From: Agroathelia rolfsii
Taxonomy: Eukaryota > Basidiomycota > Agaricomycetes > Amylocorticiales > Amylocorticiaceae
DNA length: 64,000 bases
NCBI GenBank assembly: GCA_018343915.1
Contig: JABRWF010000001.1
Span: 3,224,001-3,288,000, forward strand
Direction: 5' to 3'
Below the pieces are notes generated by a model. That model was not told the origin of the DNA. It did not search any database and was given only the letters and a program-made list of their open reading frames with translations. Below, one piece after another: positions 35,201 through 46,818 of this stretch (within the stretch, counting starts at the first letter, position 1; each line of letters starts with the position of its first letter). Both the position numbers and the translations under genes were made by a program.

Positions 35201-36648
35201 GGATCCTGCACTATAAGTAGGCAAAAGTTTTGTGATAAGATGAAGAACGTGCGGCGAACGCGCGCGCCGAGGAGGTAAAAAAGAAAAACGAAATAAGAGA
35301 ATCAACAAGTGACAGTGAGAGAGAAATTGAGCAAAAGACAAACCGCCAAATTGTTCTCTCTGTGTAGTTTCCAGCGCGCGCAACCATCGTGGGCCCAGCT
35401 CACGGGCCCCGGTCTGGGCCTCAGATCCGAACCATGCAGTGCGCATTTCACGTACCGTGCGCATGGCATACCAGAGCAGTTCGCGCGCCGAGGTGCTCAG
35501 TAGCGCCACATCGCGCGGGCGGCGCGTCTCCAATAGCTGCAGTTTAATTACCACGGGTGATGCGCTTGTTGTCTTCGTCTCATCCGGCTGCTCTCGCAGA
35601 TGTCCATAAAATTTAGGCTCGATGGTATCCTTGCTGAGACAGGTAACTGACGTGCCGTGACGGACGAGTACGGCACCAATGGGATAACTGCCGTCAAGAT
35701 AGTAATGTAAATAACCCATGTCATCGGCAGCGACCAGAAGTGTATTCAGATGCGAATCAGCCTCAACCTCGACCGTCGTACGTCCCAGCTCTTGTTGGCG
35801 GACTAAAAGAGGCGTGGCGATCGATGCCAGGACAGGGTCGGGCTGGAGATACGGCCATGTGCGTATGGCTTCTGGCAAGTCAGGTTTGCGAGCCGCCTTG
35901 GTTTCTGACCCTTGGAACGCGAAGAGATTGCTCGAGCTGCAAAACAAAGAGGAAATGAACTTCGTCAGCGAGAAGGTCAGGAAGATATCCTATGCATCGG
36001 GTCATTTACACGCCCGCTTCTTTGTCACTATCCAGAGGATCTAGCAATGGCAGCATCTTTAGGATTGAATGGGCAGAACCTGTCTTTAACTCCGTCAGAA
36101 ACTTGCCAAAGTCTTCATGAGCGTTATGTCACTACAATGACTCCTTTCCTCCCAAATACATCCGGGATGTTGTTTTTCTCCTTTTCTTCACCGTGTGATA
36201 GCCACCAAATGTCCGTGATACGAGCAGTGCGTTGAGAACCCAGAGGGACACTGAGTGTGAGACTCTGTTCTTCAGAGCCATCTTGAATGGAGTGAACGGT
36301 AACCTTGGGTGGATCATGAGCCACTGCTATGCTTTGTCCTGCAGATGCAACCCCGACGATTACAAAGGAGGAAAGACGGCAAATGCGGGCGTAGAAGGAC
36401 TAGCCATTTGGACTCCAAGCAAGGCCGACTATCTTCGAGCTTGCGTCAATCGGAGTCACGTCGACTTCCCAGACTTTTGAGCCTTGGAGTTTCCATAGAC
36501 TGAGTTTGTCTTTGTTACTATTATTCTTAGTAGCCACGACGAGTGCCACTAGATCCTTGTCAGGACAACACGCAGTGGCAAAAAGTCGAGCGGGTGTCGG
36601 TAGCAGTAAACTGGCAAGGGATGTAAAGGAATCTGCTTGCGATTCCAT
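32259..36648 (-). CDS. APC4: Anaphase-promoting complex subunit 4 (APC4)
   Basis: Scaffold subunit of the APC/C ubiquitin ligase that drives exit from mitosis. The N-terminus (36648) starts a WD40-type propeller, with LVALVVATKNNSNKDKLSLW and IVGLAWSPNG. The APC4 long domain follows, with WLRALETTQREQFG, SLLDYLGSG, KMRDLSETRLAPAFQRL and LAARAIVISAWLAAFCRRE. The block VEHDILEVNNYIMSGLMVSSIDKWF is characteristic. The C-terminus has NVALAVNGRVGRRVAVALDGDG and LEMLDLEG, then an acidic Asp/Glu tail, ending with TAG at 32259. More than ten short introns interrupt it, several with purine-rich AAAGAA runs. An 8-bp perfect inverted repeat (33752-33768) lies in the coding part. Several intron edges are approximate. 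Confidence 0.88.
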
Positions 36649-37051
36649 GGTTGATTGAGGAAAATTTCACGGAATAGCTGTTCTTGTTTCCTAGGCTAGA
36701 TGATGGACCTCTAGATAGGATCAGGTCATTACGCTCGGAGATGTGTTGGGACGACCCTGCAATTGCCCTTGTCCATGACTCCATCGCGTTCCAGTTGCGT
36801 CCGTCAATCGGACTTTGAAAACGCGTCACACCGGGCCTCGATCAAATGAAATAGGTTCGTTTGATGAGGGTGCTAGCCCCTGTGTCAGAGTACTAGGACA
36901 TACATGTATTAGTACATTTAATTGATTCCTACATATGTATACTAGATAATATAATACTGTATTACCCACAATGAAAGATATAGATGATAATAATAAATAT
37001 CTTATCAAGATGAACAGTCAATCAAATCCAACCATGAGGTGCAGTGTACTG
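36649..37051. other. Intergenic, APC4 promoter and lipase 3' flank
   Basis: About 400 AT-rich bases with no supported gene. It holds the promoter of APC4 and the 3' flank of the lipase gene, both on the minus strand. Confidence 0.5.
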
Positions 37052-38273
37052 TTAGCGTTCCCAGAGACGTTTTGGATGCTCGCCTTTGGCTACCTTCGCC
37101 CGGTATTTTTCTTGCCACGACGATGAGTCTTCCTGACCCATCCACCGCTCCAGCCAAAGAATACGGTTTCGTGTCCGCTCAAAACTACGACCATTGTAAT
37201 AGTTGTGACCACCTTTGGGAAAGTCAATCGAGCCGTTCGCGTTTCCGTCGTTGATGCGGAAGAGTGTGTGTTCACGCTCTGAGGAAGGTACGCTGTAAAG
37301 TCGACCATGGGCTAAGTAGTAAGGGTTCTGAGCAAAGTGCCGAAAGCCAAGATATGTTGGCGGAAGCGCTGGAACCCCTATTTAAGCCGTCAGCCAAAGT
37401 CAGTCGTGGAGGAAGGTGTACTTCTAACCATCATTAAATGCCTTTACAGAGATTTCGACGCATTTCTCATGCCCACGTTCACTACTCCAGCTGCGTTTTA
37501 CGTCTAGCCAATGTTGTACTAATTTGTTATTACCACAGCGTGGTGCCCCAAACACGATCAACTTGAACGAGATATCACGGGGTATTTCACTTTTATGATC
37601 ACGTAAGAGGTCGAGAGCTAGAAGATATGCCACAGCACCTCCCATACTTGGGGATTATCAGAAAATAGTACAATGTAATTGAATGAGTACGCATATACCT
37701 ATGTCCGGTGATGACTAGCTCACGAGGAGCATGACTTTCCAGTCCAGCACCAATACCATCTATGACGTCTTGTCGAATACCCTTATAGAGTTTCCAAAAA
37801 CCGGTATGGACCGATGCTTCGGGCGCATATCGATACCTATGCATGGTAGTCCGGAGGTCATACAGTGCTTGCGTTGTAGTGGATGTCCCAGAAATAGCGA
37901 CAATAAGCTGCTGAGTATTTGGTCTGTAAGCCACGAAGGCATCAAGGTCGGCAGCTGAGCCTCGTATAGATCGGACGAGTTGAGCATCGGCTAGTGCATC
38001 ATAACCCTCATAGGGGAAATCAACTTGTATTAGGTCGGCCAGGTGCGCAAAGGCATATTCGAACGGATGACCGGAGTATGCGGTAAAATATGCCAGTTCT
38101 GCAAACTGACCGATCTCTGCGAGCTCCAGTACAATAGCATCGGAAACGTGATCACTGCTGGTCAATGGTTTTGATGAGCGAGTAGCAACAAGCTTGCTGA
38201 TGGTACGGAAGTTCATCAGTTTCTCAGTACGGTACAAATCGCGCTGAGATTTTGTCAGCTTGAGTCTGGACAT
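37052..38273 (-). CDS. Class 3 lipase (fungal lipase-like, alpha/beta hydrolase)
   Basis: A triacylglycerol-lipase-like hydrolase. The start at 38273 (MSRLKLTKSQRDLYRTEK) shows no signal peptide, so the enzyme is probably intracellular or membrane-associated. The core has the class 3 pattern: IVAISGTSTTTQALYDLRT, VHTGFWKLY and the elbow ITGHSMGGAVAYLLALDLL. The active Ser codon is itself split by an intron near 37640-37700, and joining gives GHSMGG. LIVFGAPRCGNNKLVQHW follows, and near the C-terminus FRINDGNANGSIDFPKGGHNYY, which would supply the catalytic His region. The stop TAA is at 37052. Substrate preference is unknown. Confidence 0.88.
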
Positions 38274-38930
38274 GATTGCTAACGAAGCCTGAGACAGAAG
38301 AACGTGGAGACAGAGAGTTTGGGGCGAGGTTAGTGATACATCATTTTGTATTTCACCAGTGCCTGCGATAGTGATTATATGCTGTGCATTACGTAATGTA
38401 TAGGCCGTGTGGGATGCCGAAGGTGATTGAACCGATTAAGCAAGCCATCTTGGAGTCTATGTTCTCAGGCTAAGCATCGGCACTATCACCAGTACCAAGA
38501 ATATCTACACCACAGGTGTTGTTGCTAGACCAAAGTTGTTCTCTCCCGAGTAATGTATCACCCTATTTAGGCAGCACTGACAAAATGATGTGATCAGTAG
38601 AGGAGGGAACCGGCATTACTCAGATGCGATGTCTTGATATATGTATATATACCTTATTGGACCAAAAACCTAGTAAGTCTAAACTGTGTCAGAAATATGC
38701 CAAGTATATCTCAATTTTGTATGTAATTAAGTTCAGTCCGCCATTTTCCGAGTAAAAACGGACCAATTTTGCGGATGGGGTATATCGGACGCAACTATGG
38801 CGTGAGAGATGATCGGATTAGTTGCTTCCCTGTTTATCAGATAAGCAAGTCACCCCATTACATGTTAGATCCTTATAAGCGCAAAGCCGACTGTCCCCTT
38901 CGGTCCCATCTGTCTCTTCCTTTCACTCTC
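38274..38930. promoter_or_regulatory. Divergent promoter region, lipase and MFS transporter
   Basis: Some 657 bases between opposite start codons. An open frame runs upstream in phase with the MFS start (to 38769), but its sequence does not resemble a transporter N-terminus, so I left it out. Confidence 0.45.
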
Positions 38931-41087
38931 ATGTCCACCGAACGCTTGCTGCCTCCTGAACATGACTCGCAGAGACGTCTTAGTCATCGTGCGAGTAACA
39001 CCACTAGTCTTCGTTCCTCGCAGCTAAGGAGGCCCCCTGCTCCACCGGCCCGTCTACTCGTCATTCGAGGAATTGCACTCTTTCTTGCTTGTCTGCTGAG
39101 CGTAGGCGTGCACTAGTTAGTGGACCACCCACAGATAATAATTATGCATGTATCCTAATATTCTAATATAATACAGCGCATCCTATGTTCTCAGCCCCTT
39201 GAAATCTCGTCTCGCAAGGGAGATGGGCACATCCAACACTGAATTCTCGCTTTTGATATCTGCTTTCAGTTTAAACAGCACATGGACGCCATTGATTGGT
39301 GGTATACTTGCAAGTCGCCTTGGGACAACATTCACTAGTGTCTTGGCTACAGGCGTGGTCTTTCTTGGTGCGCATTTCGTTCATTGATTATCCATATCAC
39401 CTGACGTGATCTCGTACAGGTCAAGCTATTCTACTTTTTGGTCACATTTTCGAAAGTCTGCGGGTCATGGTGTTCGGAATGTTTATATTCGGGCTGGGTG
39501 TTTCACCCCTTGCAGTCGTTCAAGAGACAATCATCGTCCGATTCTTCAACAAGCACGGCCTTGGCGTTTCGATGGCTCTCGGCCTTGTTGCAGGCAAATT
39601 TGCCTCTTTCGTGTCTGCTCGCACCTCTTATCCACTGAGCGAAAACTTCGGTACTCATGCGCCATTCTATGTCGCCACCGTGCTTTCAGGCTTGTCATTT
39701 GTGGTCAATATTATCTATATAATCCTATCCAAATGGCTCATCACCGAGTCTGGAACCGAGTTAGAGGCTGCTGAGATCCACGAAGAAGCCCTGAGACTCT
39801 CGGTCCGCAATCTCTCCGAAGCCGAAGTTCTTGACAAGGTTGCTCGGAAACGCGAGGTGAACTTGAGAGATGTTACTAAGCTGGGTGACTTATTCTGGGC
39901 GTAAGTTATTCATGCCTGAGAAGCAAATATTCGCTCATCGTCACCCAGTTACATTGGAATCAATGTCCTTTGCGGCATGTTATGGTCTCCATTCACACAT
40001 TTGGCTGCGTAAGTTGCCTACGGCGATTAATTGTTCTCCTTGGCGTTCATTTTCTGTTTAGAAACATTGTTGAAAGACGGTATGATCTATCGGAAGGAGA
40101 TGCCTCTAGCAAAGCCTCTTTCGTTCTTGCCGGTAGCGTCGTATTATACCCCTTAGTGAGTGAAGGATCGTCTGTCTATCATTAGAGTTCACCTTTGCTC
40201 ACCCGAGTAAAATACAGTGCGGCTTTGTCGTTGATCGCCTGAAAAGTCGTTCTAGAACTATAATCCTTATGGGAGTAGCCTCGTTTTTCACCTTGGCATG
40301 CTACGGGTGGCTGAACCTCCCACCCTCATTGACTGGTACACCCATACCGGCTATCACCTTCTTCGCCATTGGTGTAGGATTTTCTCCTCGTAAGTGGCTT
40401 GTAACTTCTGTAATTCTGTCTGTGCTTAGCCCCCACCCCTTTAGTTCTTCTCGTTGTCATCGTGCCTCAGCTTGTCGAGCAAAAGTATGTATCGACCACT
40501 CTGGGAGCTCACAAAAGTGTGAGTAGTAGATGTTCTCGTTAACTTATTCAGTGACTTGCTGTCTTATCACACCTTCACCTTGCTTTTAGTTGGAACATGC
40601 TGGCTCGACCAGCTTCCAGACACTTGCAGGACTTCTGCTTGATATAAAAAAACAGCCTCAACCGGGCGCAAAGAGTTCGCAATCCCTTCAACGTCTCTTG
40701 CGCGTATTCTTCACCGTCAACATTATCCATCTCTTGGCCATTGCTGGCCTTTATACCCTCGAGCGGCGTGAAACCCGGCGTGAAAAGCGGGTTGATCACC
40801 CTCGTACACGACCTGTATCTGTGTCCATGTCTTACACTGAACCAGAACACGATGAAACCCAACCCCTGCTCTCGCCACCATTAGAACCTGGATTTAATCA
40901 GCGTCAGCAGGAAGAGGATCACGAAGACGAAGCACGCCTCCAGGCTGCGGAGAAGCCTCGATCGACACGTAGAGGAGAGTTCTTTACTATTCTCTCGGCC
41001 GTTCTAATCGTGGCCACGTGGGTATTGTTCATGGTGACTGCTTATCTGCGGTTGCGATCGAAGCATGAGCGACAAGGTAAAGAGTAA
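38931..41087 (+). CDS. MFS transporter, MFSD1-like
   Basis: A 12-helix major facilitator transporter most like the MFSD1 group, whose animal members move dipeptides at lysosomes; the fungal ones are less known. The N-terminus (38931) has a Leu motif (TERLLPPEHD) of the kind used for vacuolar/lysosomal sorting. Helix 1 is followed by YASYVLSPLKSRLAREMG and FSLLISAFSLNSTWTPLIGG. The block PLAVVQETIIVRFFNKHGLGVSMALGLVAGK and the ARTSYPLSENFG loop are typical of this group. The second half includes GFVVDRLKSRSR. The C-terminus is a long acidic linker (TEPEHDETQPLLSPPL) and a final transmembrane helix before TAA at 41085. Seven or eight introns are present; edges near 40010-40060 and 40500-40590 are approximate. 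Confidence 0.85.
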
Positions 41088-41622
41088 GATGGCACTTGAT
41101 TGCCGCTCCATTCAAGTTTCGTATGAACTATCCTTTGTTCACTGTAATACGTTGGTTCGCCTCAGTTCAATCGTCATTGTACCAATACAGTATCGGCCCC
41201 GGACAATCATGTACATACCATAAACATTATTAGGCTTCTTGTACTTAGTTACGAATGAATGTCTGTTATCTTGGATCTAAAATCCTAGTTCTGCGTTGTC
41301 AATTACGTAGGAAGCCTTGCGGTATATCACACCATCAACTTACAATCGTTCACATGCACTTCGCGTTTTCCGAAACATTTGCCAAACATTCGAATACATA
41401 ACCACAAATGCGAAATGGTTTACAATTGACGCACAGCATATACAGGTAAGATAATCCTAATAAAACAAAGAAATGGTCCAGTGTAAAATGGCACAGCCCT
41501 AAAGAAGGCTGTTTCATAGGGAAAAAGGGGGAAGGTATGAGCCACAGGCAAGACGGGCTGATTGAATCATTCAGCGCTCGTCCCATGTCAGTGTTTGGGC
41601 AAAAAATGAAAAGGGATGTTGA
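41088..41622. other. Intergenic between convergent MFS and SVIP-like genes
   Basis: About 535 AT-rich bases holding two 3' UTRs. I see no gene or RNA here. Confidence 0.5.
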
Positions 41623-42045
41623 TCAATCCCACTGGAAAGGAAATGGTTAGAATCGTGCTATTCAGTTCAGAAAAGATTATTTGAAATGCCTACAACTAGT
41701 CGTTCCTCCTGCCGGGGCTCTGGGGCAAGCTTTGCTTTCTTAGAAGCCTCCAGTTGTGCAGCCAAACGCCCTTGATTAGGATTTGATACATGTGTGCCCC
41801 GACCGTTGGCCTGAATGTCAACACCGGCATAAACATGAGCTGACAAACCGCTACATGAATTCATAGAAGGAGACTTGTGAACTTACAGCCTTCTGTCGTC
41901 TCTCTGCAGCCTCCGCAGCGGCCTTGCGGCGTTCGTCAGGACTGGTGGGGTTCGAAGCAGATGTAGTGCTACCGGCAGCGCTGCCTAGTACTTGATGGCC
42001 GCCATCAGCAATGTTTCTATTAGACTTTGAGCAAAGTCCTCCCAT
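41623..42045 (-). CDS. SVIP-like small VCP/p97-interacting protein
   Basis: A short acylated-type protein of about 100 residues. The N-terminus MGGLCSKSN fits N-myristoylation (Gly2) with a neighbouring Cys for palmitoylation. Positions 38-52 give ERRKAAAEAAERRQKA, which matches the VCP-interacting motif R-x5-A-A-x2-R. The animal protein SVIP (small VCP-interacting protein) also begins MG-L-C and carries AEAAERRQK. Introns (about 41807-41878 and 41632-41693) join the exons as KAANGRGTHVSNPNQ and LVWD. The stop TGA is at 41623. I infer that it tethers the Cdc48/p97 ATPase to a membrane and modulates ER-associated degradation. The N-terminus plus motif is clear; the functional link is by resemblance. 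Confidence 0.78.
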
Positions 42046-42308
42046 GAGACCGAGTAAGTATCAAGAAGCAAATGCCCTGGTCTGGGGAGGGGTCCAAGAG
42101 ATAAAGTAACTGTCCGAGTCGAGCCATACTCTTGGCTTTCATCGGCCCTGGATTTACAGGACGCGACGGGCGTCTAATCTCTGCACCTTGTTACGAGACG
42201 AGATAATAGATACCATGTTCTTCTCATCGATTACGAAGTAAACGCAAATAATTTATTGTAAATATACATATGAATCCATCCAGATGACTAGAGAAAGTGC
42301 GGAAAAAA

Positions 42309-43227
42309 TCAAGACTCCTCGTGCTCCAAAGCAGCATACTCCCTGGTTTCCCTTGAGCGTACGTGAGGCCCGCGGTGACGACCAAGCATAATGTCTTCAG
42401 GCTGTCTCCGAGGCATCCAAGCCTATGAGCAGATCAAGGTAAGTTACAGAAAGAGAAATAGCATTACCGCCTTGGAAATACCACAACTCACCTGCCACCA
42501 ATGCCTGCCAGCGTTCCAGGCGGTGCTCGTATCAAACTCAATACCAGCCTTCTGCATCCTCTTCTTGATACCGGCACCGAGGAGCAAGCCGAAAACTGTG
42601 AGTAAAAACAGGGTTACGACCAACTGGTCCCTCGGCGAGTCGCGTTCTACAGTGATTTCAATCAGTCAATCGAGGCAAAATCCATCAGCCAGGATTGAAG
42701 ACGAGTATAATCAAACACGAGGAGCACTCGTGGCTCGCCGGCGGTAGGAGTGGATGGCATCGCTGGTATGGAAAGGCTAGACTCACGAAAACATCTAGCC
42801 TCAACATCTCCCTCTTTTCCTGTCGCAGTGTCTAGATCAACGTCTCCCAGCGTGGCACCAGCGCACATAGCCAGATTTTGATTCAGACACCAGGTCTTGG
42901 TGCATGAGAGGCAAGGCTTCTTGGGATCGTCGGGGAAGTCCAGGGACAATATAGTATAGTTGGTGCCAAAACATACACCTACAATGAATTGAGGTTCCAC
43001 ATGTCATGTCAGTATCGTCGTGGAAATGGACTGGGGAGGGGAGATGTGCCAGCCATATCTGACATTTGCAGAAATTATTGGCCTCCCATTTGTTAAGGAT
43101 AGCATTAGAAGGTGCCTAGGAGTGTGCCTGAGCCCTAAGACGAATTCACACAATGCATTAGGCATACCACTAGTGCGCAAAGTAGATAGACCAGTAACGG
43201 AGGCAGTAATAAACCAGAGCGGACCAT
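42309..43227 (-). CDS. Unnamed conserved fungal single-pass membrane protein (Cys-rich ectodomain)
   Basis: Not a family I can name, but it looks conserved in fungi. An N-terminal signal peptide is read from 43227 (MVRSGLLLPPLLVYLLCALV). A Cys-rich extracellular part follows (CFGTNYTILSLDFPDD, CLSCTKTWCLNQNLAMC). A CFQRDSPRDQ segment is completed across the intron near 42650-42790, just before the transmembrane helix LVVTLFLLTVFGLLLGAGI. A basic stop-transfer (KKRMQKAG) and a short cytosolic tail end with TGA at 42309. Comparable ascomycete proteins also have CFQRDS directly before the helix. The join between exon 1 (ends near 43161) and the Cys-rich exon is phase-inconsistent with simple GT-AG splicing, so another small exon is probably hidden near 43020-43140. 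Confidence 0.65.
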
Positions 43228-43354
43228 TGTCGTCGCGTGCGAAGAAGCGCGTCGCACCTCCGCTTTCCTACCAACACACGCGTTCCTAGAGCTCCCTCCA
43301 TCGGCCGTTCTTCAAAATTATTGCATGTCTTTATAAGCTCTAGATCCTATAGAT

Positions 43355-44901
43355 ATGTCTAACGAATATGAGGATGTCTTGACCAACCAGCCTGTCGTCA
43401 TCGATAACGTCCGTGCGTTCTTGGTCGTTGCTCAACATCCTCGTTATAACTTGCGCACTGTTACATAGGGCTCTGGCACGATAAAAGCTGGATTTGCGGG
43501 ACAAGATCATCCAAAATGCTACTTCCCATCTTTGTACGTATACTATCACTTCCCGCTCACGCAGGAGAGTCGTTGCGCGTGAATTGATAATGTGCATCCA
43601 GTGTAGGGCGCACAAAACATGTACGCGTAATGGCTGGTGCTCTCGAGGGCGATGTCTTCATTGGCAGTAAGGCCCAAGAATATAGAGGGCTGCTCAAGAT
43701 AAAATATCCTATGGAACACGGAATAGTAACCGACTGGGATGACATGGAGAGAATATGGAGCTGGGTTTATGCAGAGGAGTTGGGGACATTGAGCGAAGAG
43801 GTAACTGCCAAATCATTATCAGAGTTGAGCTTCTGTCCAATAACTGACTTCGCCTATTACGATTAGCATCCAGTCCTCTTAACAGAGGCACCACTCAATC
43901 CAAGAAACAACCGCGATTATGCGGCACAGATCTTCTTTGAGACATTCAATGTTCCAGCATTATTTATGTCGGTTCAAGCAGTATTATCACTGTACGTTGC
44001 CTTGACGCCGCTGGTTGTTCGTATAAATTTTATTCTGACAAATTTCGATAGATATTCATCAGGTCGAACAACTGGTATCGTTCTCGATTCCGGCGATGGC
44101 GTTACACATGCTGTACCTGTCTTCGAGGGTTTCTCAATGCCACATGCTATTCGACGGGTTGATGTAGCCGGAAGGTAGTTCACCTCTCGGACATAGCAGC
44201 TCTATCATTATTAAATATGTTCACCCAGAGATGTGACAGAACAACTACAACTTTTACTCCGCAAAACAGGACATCATCTTCACACCACCGCTGAATTTGA
44301 GGTTGTTAGGACCATTAAGGAGAAGTGCTGCTACATCTCTCTTAATCCCCAGAAGGAGGAAAAGGAAACACTTGGCCGGACAGAAGAGTTCAGACTTCCT
44401 GATGGCCATGTCTTGCAGCTGGGCACCGAGCGCTTCCGTGCTCCAGAAATCTTATTTAATCCCGAATTGATTGGCCAGGAATACGCGGGCGTACATCAAG
44501 TGGTAGTCGATGCCATCAACCGGGTCGATTTAGACCTACGAAAGAGCTTGTTTTCCAACATTGTTCTGAGCGGTGGAAGCACTCTATGCCGAGGTAGGTG
44601 TCATGTTCACATATAGTGCAACACAGATGCAAACGTCTTGCACAGGTTTTGGTGATCGTCTCCTCAACGAAGTGAAGAAATTGGCCTTGAAGGACATTAA
44701 GATCAAGATCTATGCACCACCCGAGCGCAAGTATTCGACATGGATAGGCGGATCCATTTTGGCTGGTTTAGGGACATTTAAGAAGGTAATATAAAACATA
44801 TTCGATCTCAATGTCTTCCGCTAATTGTGGTGCAGATGTGCGTATCTGCAGAAGAATATCAAGAAGACCCAGATATCATCCACAAGAAGACAGGATTTTA
44901 G
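43355..44901 (+). CDS. ARP1: Actin-related protein 1 (centractin), dynactin filament subunit
   Basis: The actin-like core of dynactin, which links dynein to cargo along microtubules. Start 43355 gives [16 protein letters not shown]. It joins to [21 protein letters not shown], the nucleotide-binding first loop, across an early intron. Later exons give [59 protein letters not shown], and [19 protein letters not shown] (second nucleotide loop). [10 protein letters not shown] and [19 protein letters not shown] follow. The C-terminus ends KKTGF with TAG at 44899. The residues after the first loop and the HVRVMAGA segment separate it from conventional actin and fit ARP1. Eight exons are visible, with short introns. 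It starts only about 127 bases from the divergent membrane-protein gene. Confidence 0.92.
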
Positions 44902-45171
44902 TATATCGATTCTATTTCTTGACTTTCGACTCAGTTTGGGCTCGACTGATGGAATATACCCTTCTACTGCATGTACATCAACCATAATATAGTTCTCACT
45001 TTGGCAGCAACCGATGGAATGTGGGGGAGCATGCGCATGTAATTGGCCATGGTCGTAATAATGCATATACCATATATACGATGTGCAAGGGTGGTCGGGT
45101 GCCGAGAGATGATGAAAGCAAAAGTGTGAAAGAAGGGAAATGAAGTACAACAAATACAAAGCGCGCAACCC

Positions 45172-45858
45172 TTACTTGCCCTTCTTGGGGGCTTCCGAAG
45201 CCTTGGACTTTTTAGTGCCACGGAACTAGAGAGCGAACGGGTTAAGGCGAAAATTGACCGACTGGCAATGTGATTGCGTACCTTCTTTGCCCTGTTCTTA
45301 CGTTCCTTGCGCAGTTTGCGCGAGGGCTTGTCCACCTTAGTCTCAAGGCCAGACTAGAGGAGTAGATGTATGTATCAGTATTTCATGCTAAAACATGGCC
45401 GTCATATGATGATACGTACTCGGACCAAGCGATATCTTGGCTCGAACTTCCTTTGTGATGCCTCATCGTCGTAGATCAGGGCAAATCCAGTGCTCCTTCC
45501 TCCACCAAAAACGGTTTTGAAGCCGAAAGTGACTACACGGTTCTTGTCGGTCTTGTAGATGGCAGCAAGCTTCTCAGAGAGCTCGGCCTTGGAGACATTT
45601 GGGCGGGACGGGTGCAAGACATCGAGAACGAACTGACGGCGAGCGAGCAGACGGTTGGTGATAAATTTGCGGGTCCTGAGCGTGACGGGAGGGAGCGTGT
45701 CGGCCTAGCGAGAGCAAAGAGCAAAAAAAAAGCAATAGGACAGAGTCAGCGTCATCCAGTGTTCAAGAGAGCCATCCATCGCGATCCAAGCCGAATTTCG
45801 CCCAATATTCCGGCACAGAGCAATGAACGCAAGAAACGGATAGACATGGACGCACCAT
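45172..45858 (-). CDS. RPS24: 40S ribosomal protein eS24 (RPS24)
   Basis: A small-subunit ribosomal protein near the mRNA entry side. The coding sequence begins with an exon that is only ATG (45856-45858). A 151-nt intron at 45705-45855 then separates it from [20 protein letters not shown]. Highly conserved blocks follow: [42 protein letters not shown] and FEPRYRLVR. The C-terminal exons give [24 protein letters not shown] and [17 protein letters not shown], ending TAA at 45172. The split first codon is frequent in ribosomal protein genes, where the early intron often boosts expression. The gene faces the DUF4870 gene across 156 bases. Confidence 0.93.
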
Positions 45859-46014
45859 GATGGAGAGAGCCGATGTTTTTTAGATATGCCTTGAGTCGAG
45901 TCCTACGGCGATTCCTGGAGTAGAATCCACATCTGCTGGCGGTGTAGCGTTGCTACCAAATTAGGATGATCACGTCACGATACTGCGACGTCACACCTCT
46001 TGCTGCGAACGGCC

Positions 46015-46818
46015 ATGAACTTCTCCAAGTCTGCATCGTCCTTTGCACCTTATGTCAGTAGCTAGGCTGAGACTTGTAAAATATTATGGAATTTTGACTC
46101 CAGCAAGGAATGCTAGGCACCACCACCGGATGATCCCAAGCATAATCAAGCCTCGTCATCGAAATTCTCAAGTAAACGACCATGGTTCCCCACACGCCCC
46201 TCATCTGCATATGAGACGTCATATCAATCCGGGGGGATACCTACGTTTAACAGTGATCAGACGGTTAATCCTGGGGCTGTAGAGCAAGCGGAGGGTCAAG
46301 TCAACCAATGGGAGACACGCTTTGGCGCACGAGTAGATATGCTAGCAGCTTGGGCTTACGTACTTGGTCCTGTAACAGGTATGCGAATAGTCGCATCCCA
46401 TATAGCAAATGATTATCTGAAAGGAATTGGATAGCCCTTGCTGTTCTCATTCTAGAAACAAAGAATGATTATATTCGTTTTCATGGTAGGGCACCATCTA
46501 CGTCATTGCTGGTCATCTCAACGAGTGTTACTCTTTAGCTTACCAGGCGGCTTTGTTGTCCACACCTTTGGTCGTCATTCGGTTCTTTGCATCGTTGATC
46601 GGATTCTGGTCTTGGCTTCGGACGACCCTTACATTATTTATATTTATACCATGCTTCTACATGTCGTGAGTTGCCTCTTCATGTTCAAGATGGTGCCGAC
46701 TTGACTCGTTTCTTCATTCAGATACCGGGCTCATTGGGATGCAAACTACAACAATCTAGAAAGGCACCAACTCCCATACATAGGGCCAATTGCGGATCGC
46801 TGGGTCGCCGAGGAATGA
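46015..46818 (+). CDS. DUF4870/Tic20-like membrane protein
   Basis: A small multi-pass membrane protein found across fungi, with no agreed function. Start 46015 gives MNFSKSASSFAPY. The first intron leads into a Pro/Ser-rich soluble part, then the domain start WETRFGARVDMLAAWAYVLGPV. Two further introns give ALAVLILETKNDYIRFH and AYQAALLSTPLVV, the conserved motif around a helix break. A final exon gives YRAHWDANYNNLERHQLPYIG and ends VAEE with TGA at 46816. About three hydrophobic segments are visible. Membership rests on the VRFH-type motif and membrane topology. Role and localisation are not known. Confidence 0.8.
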
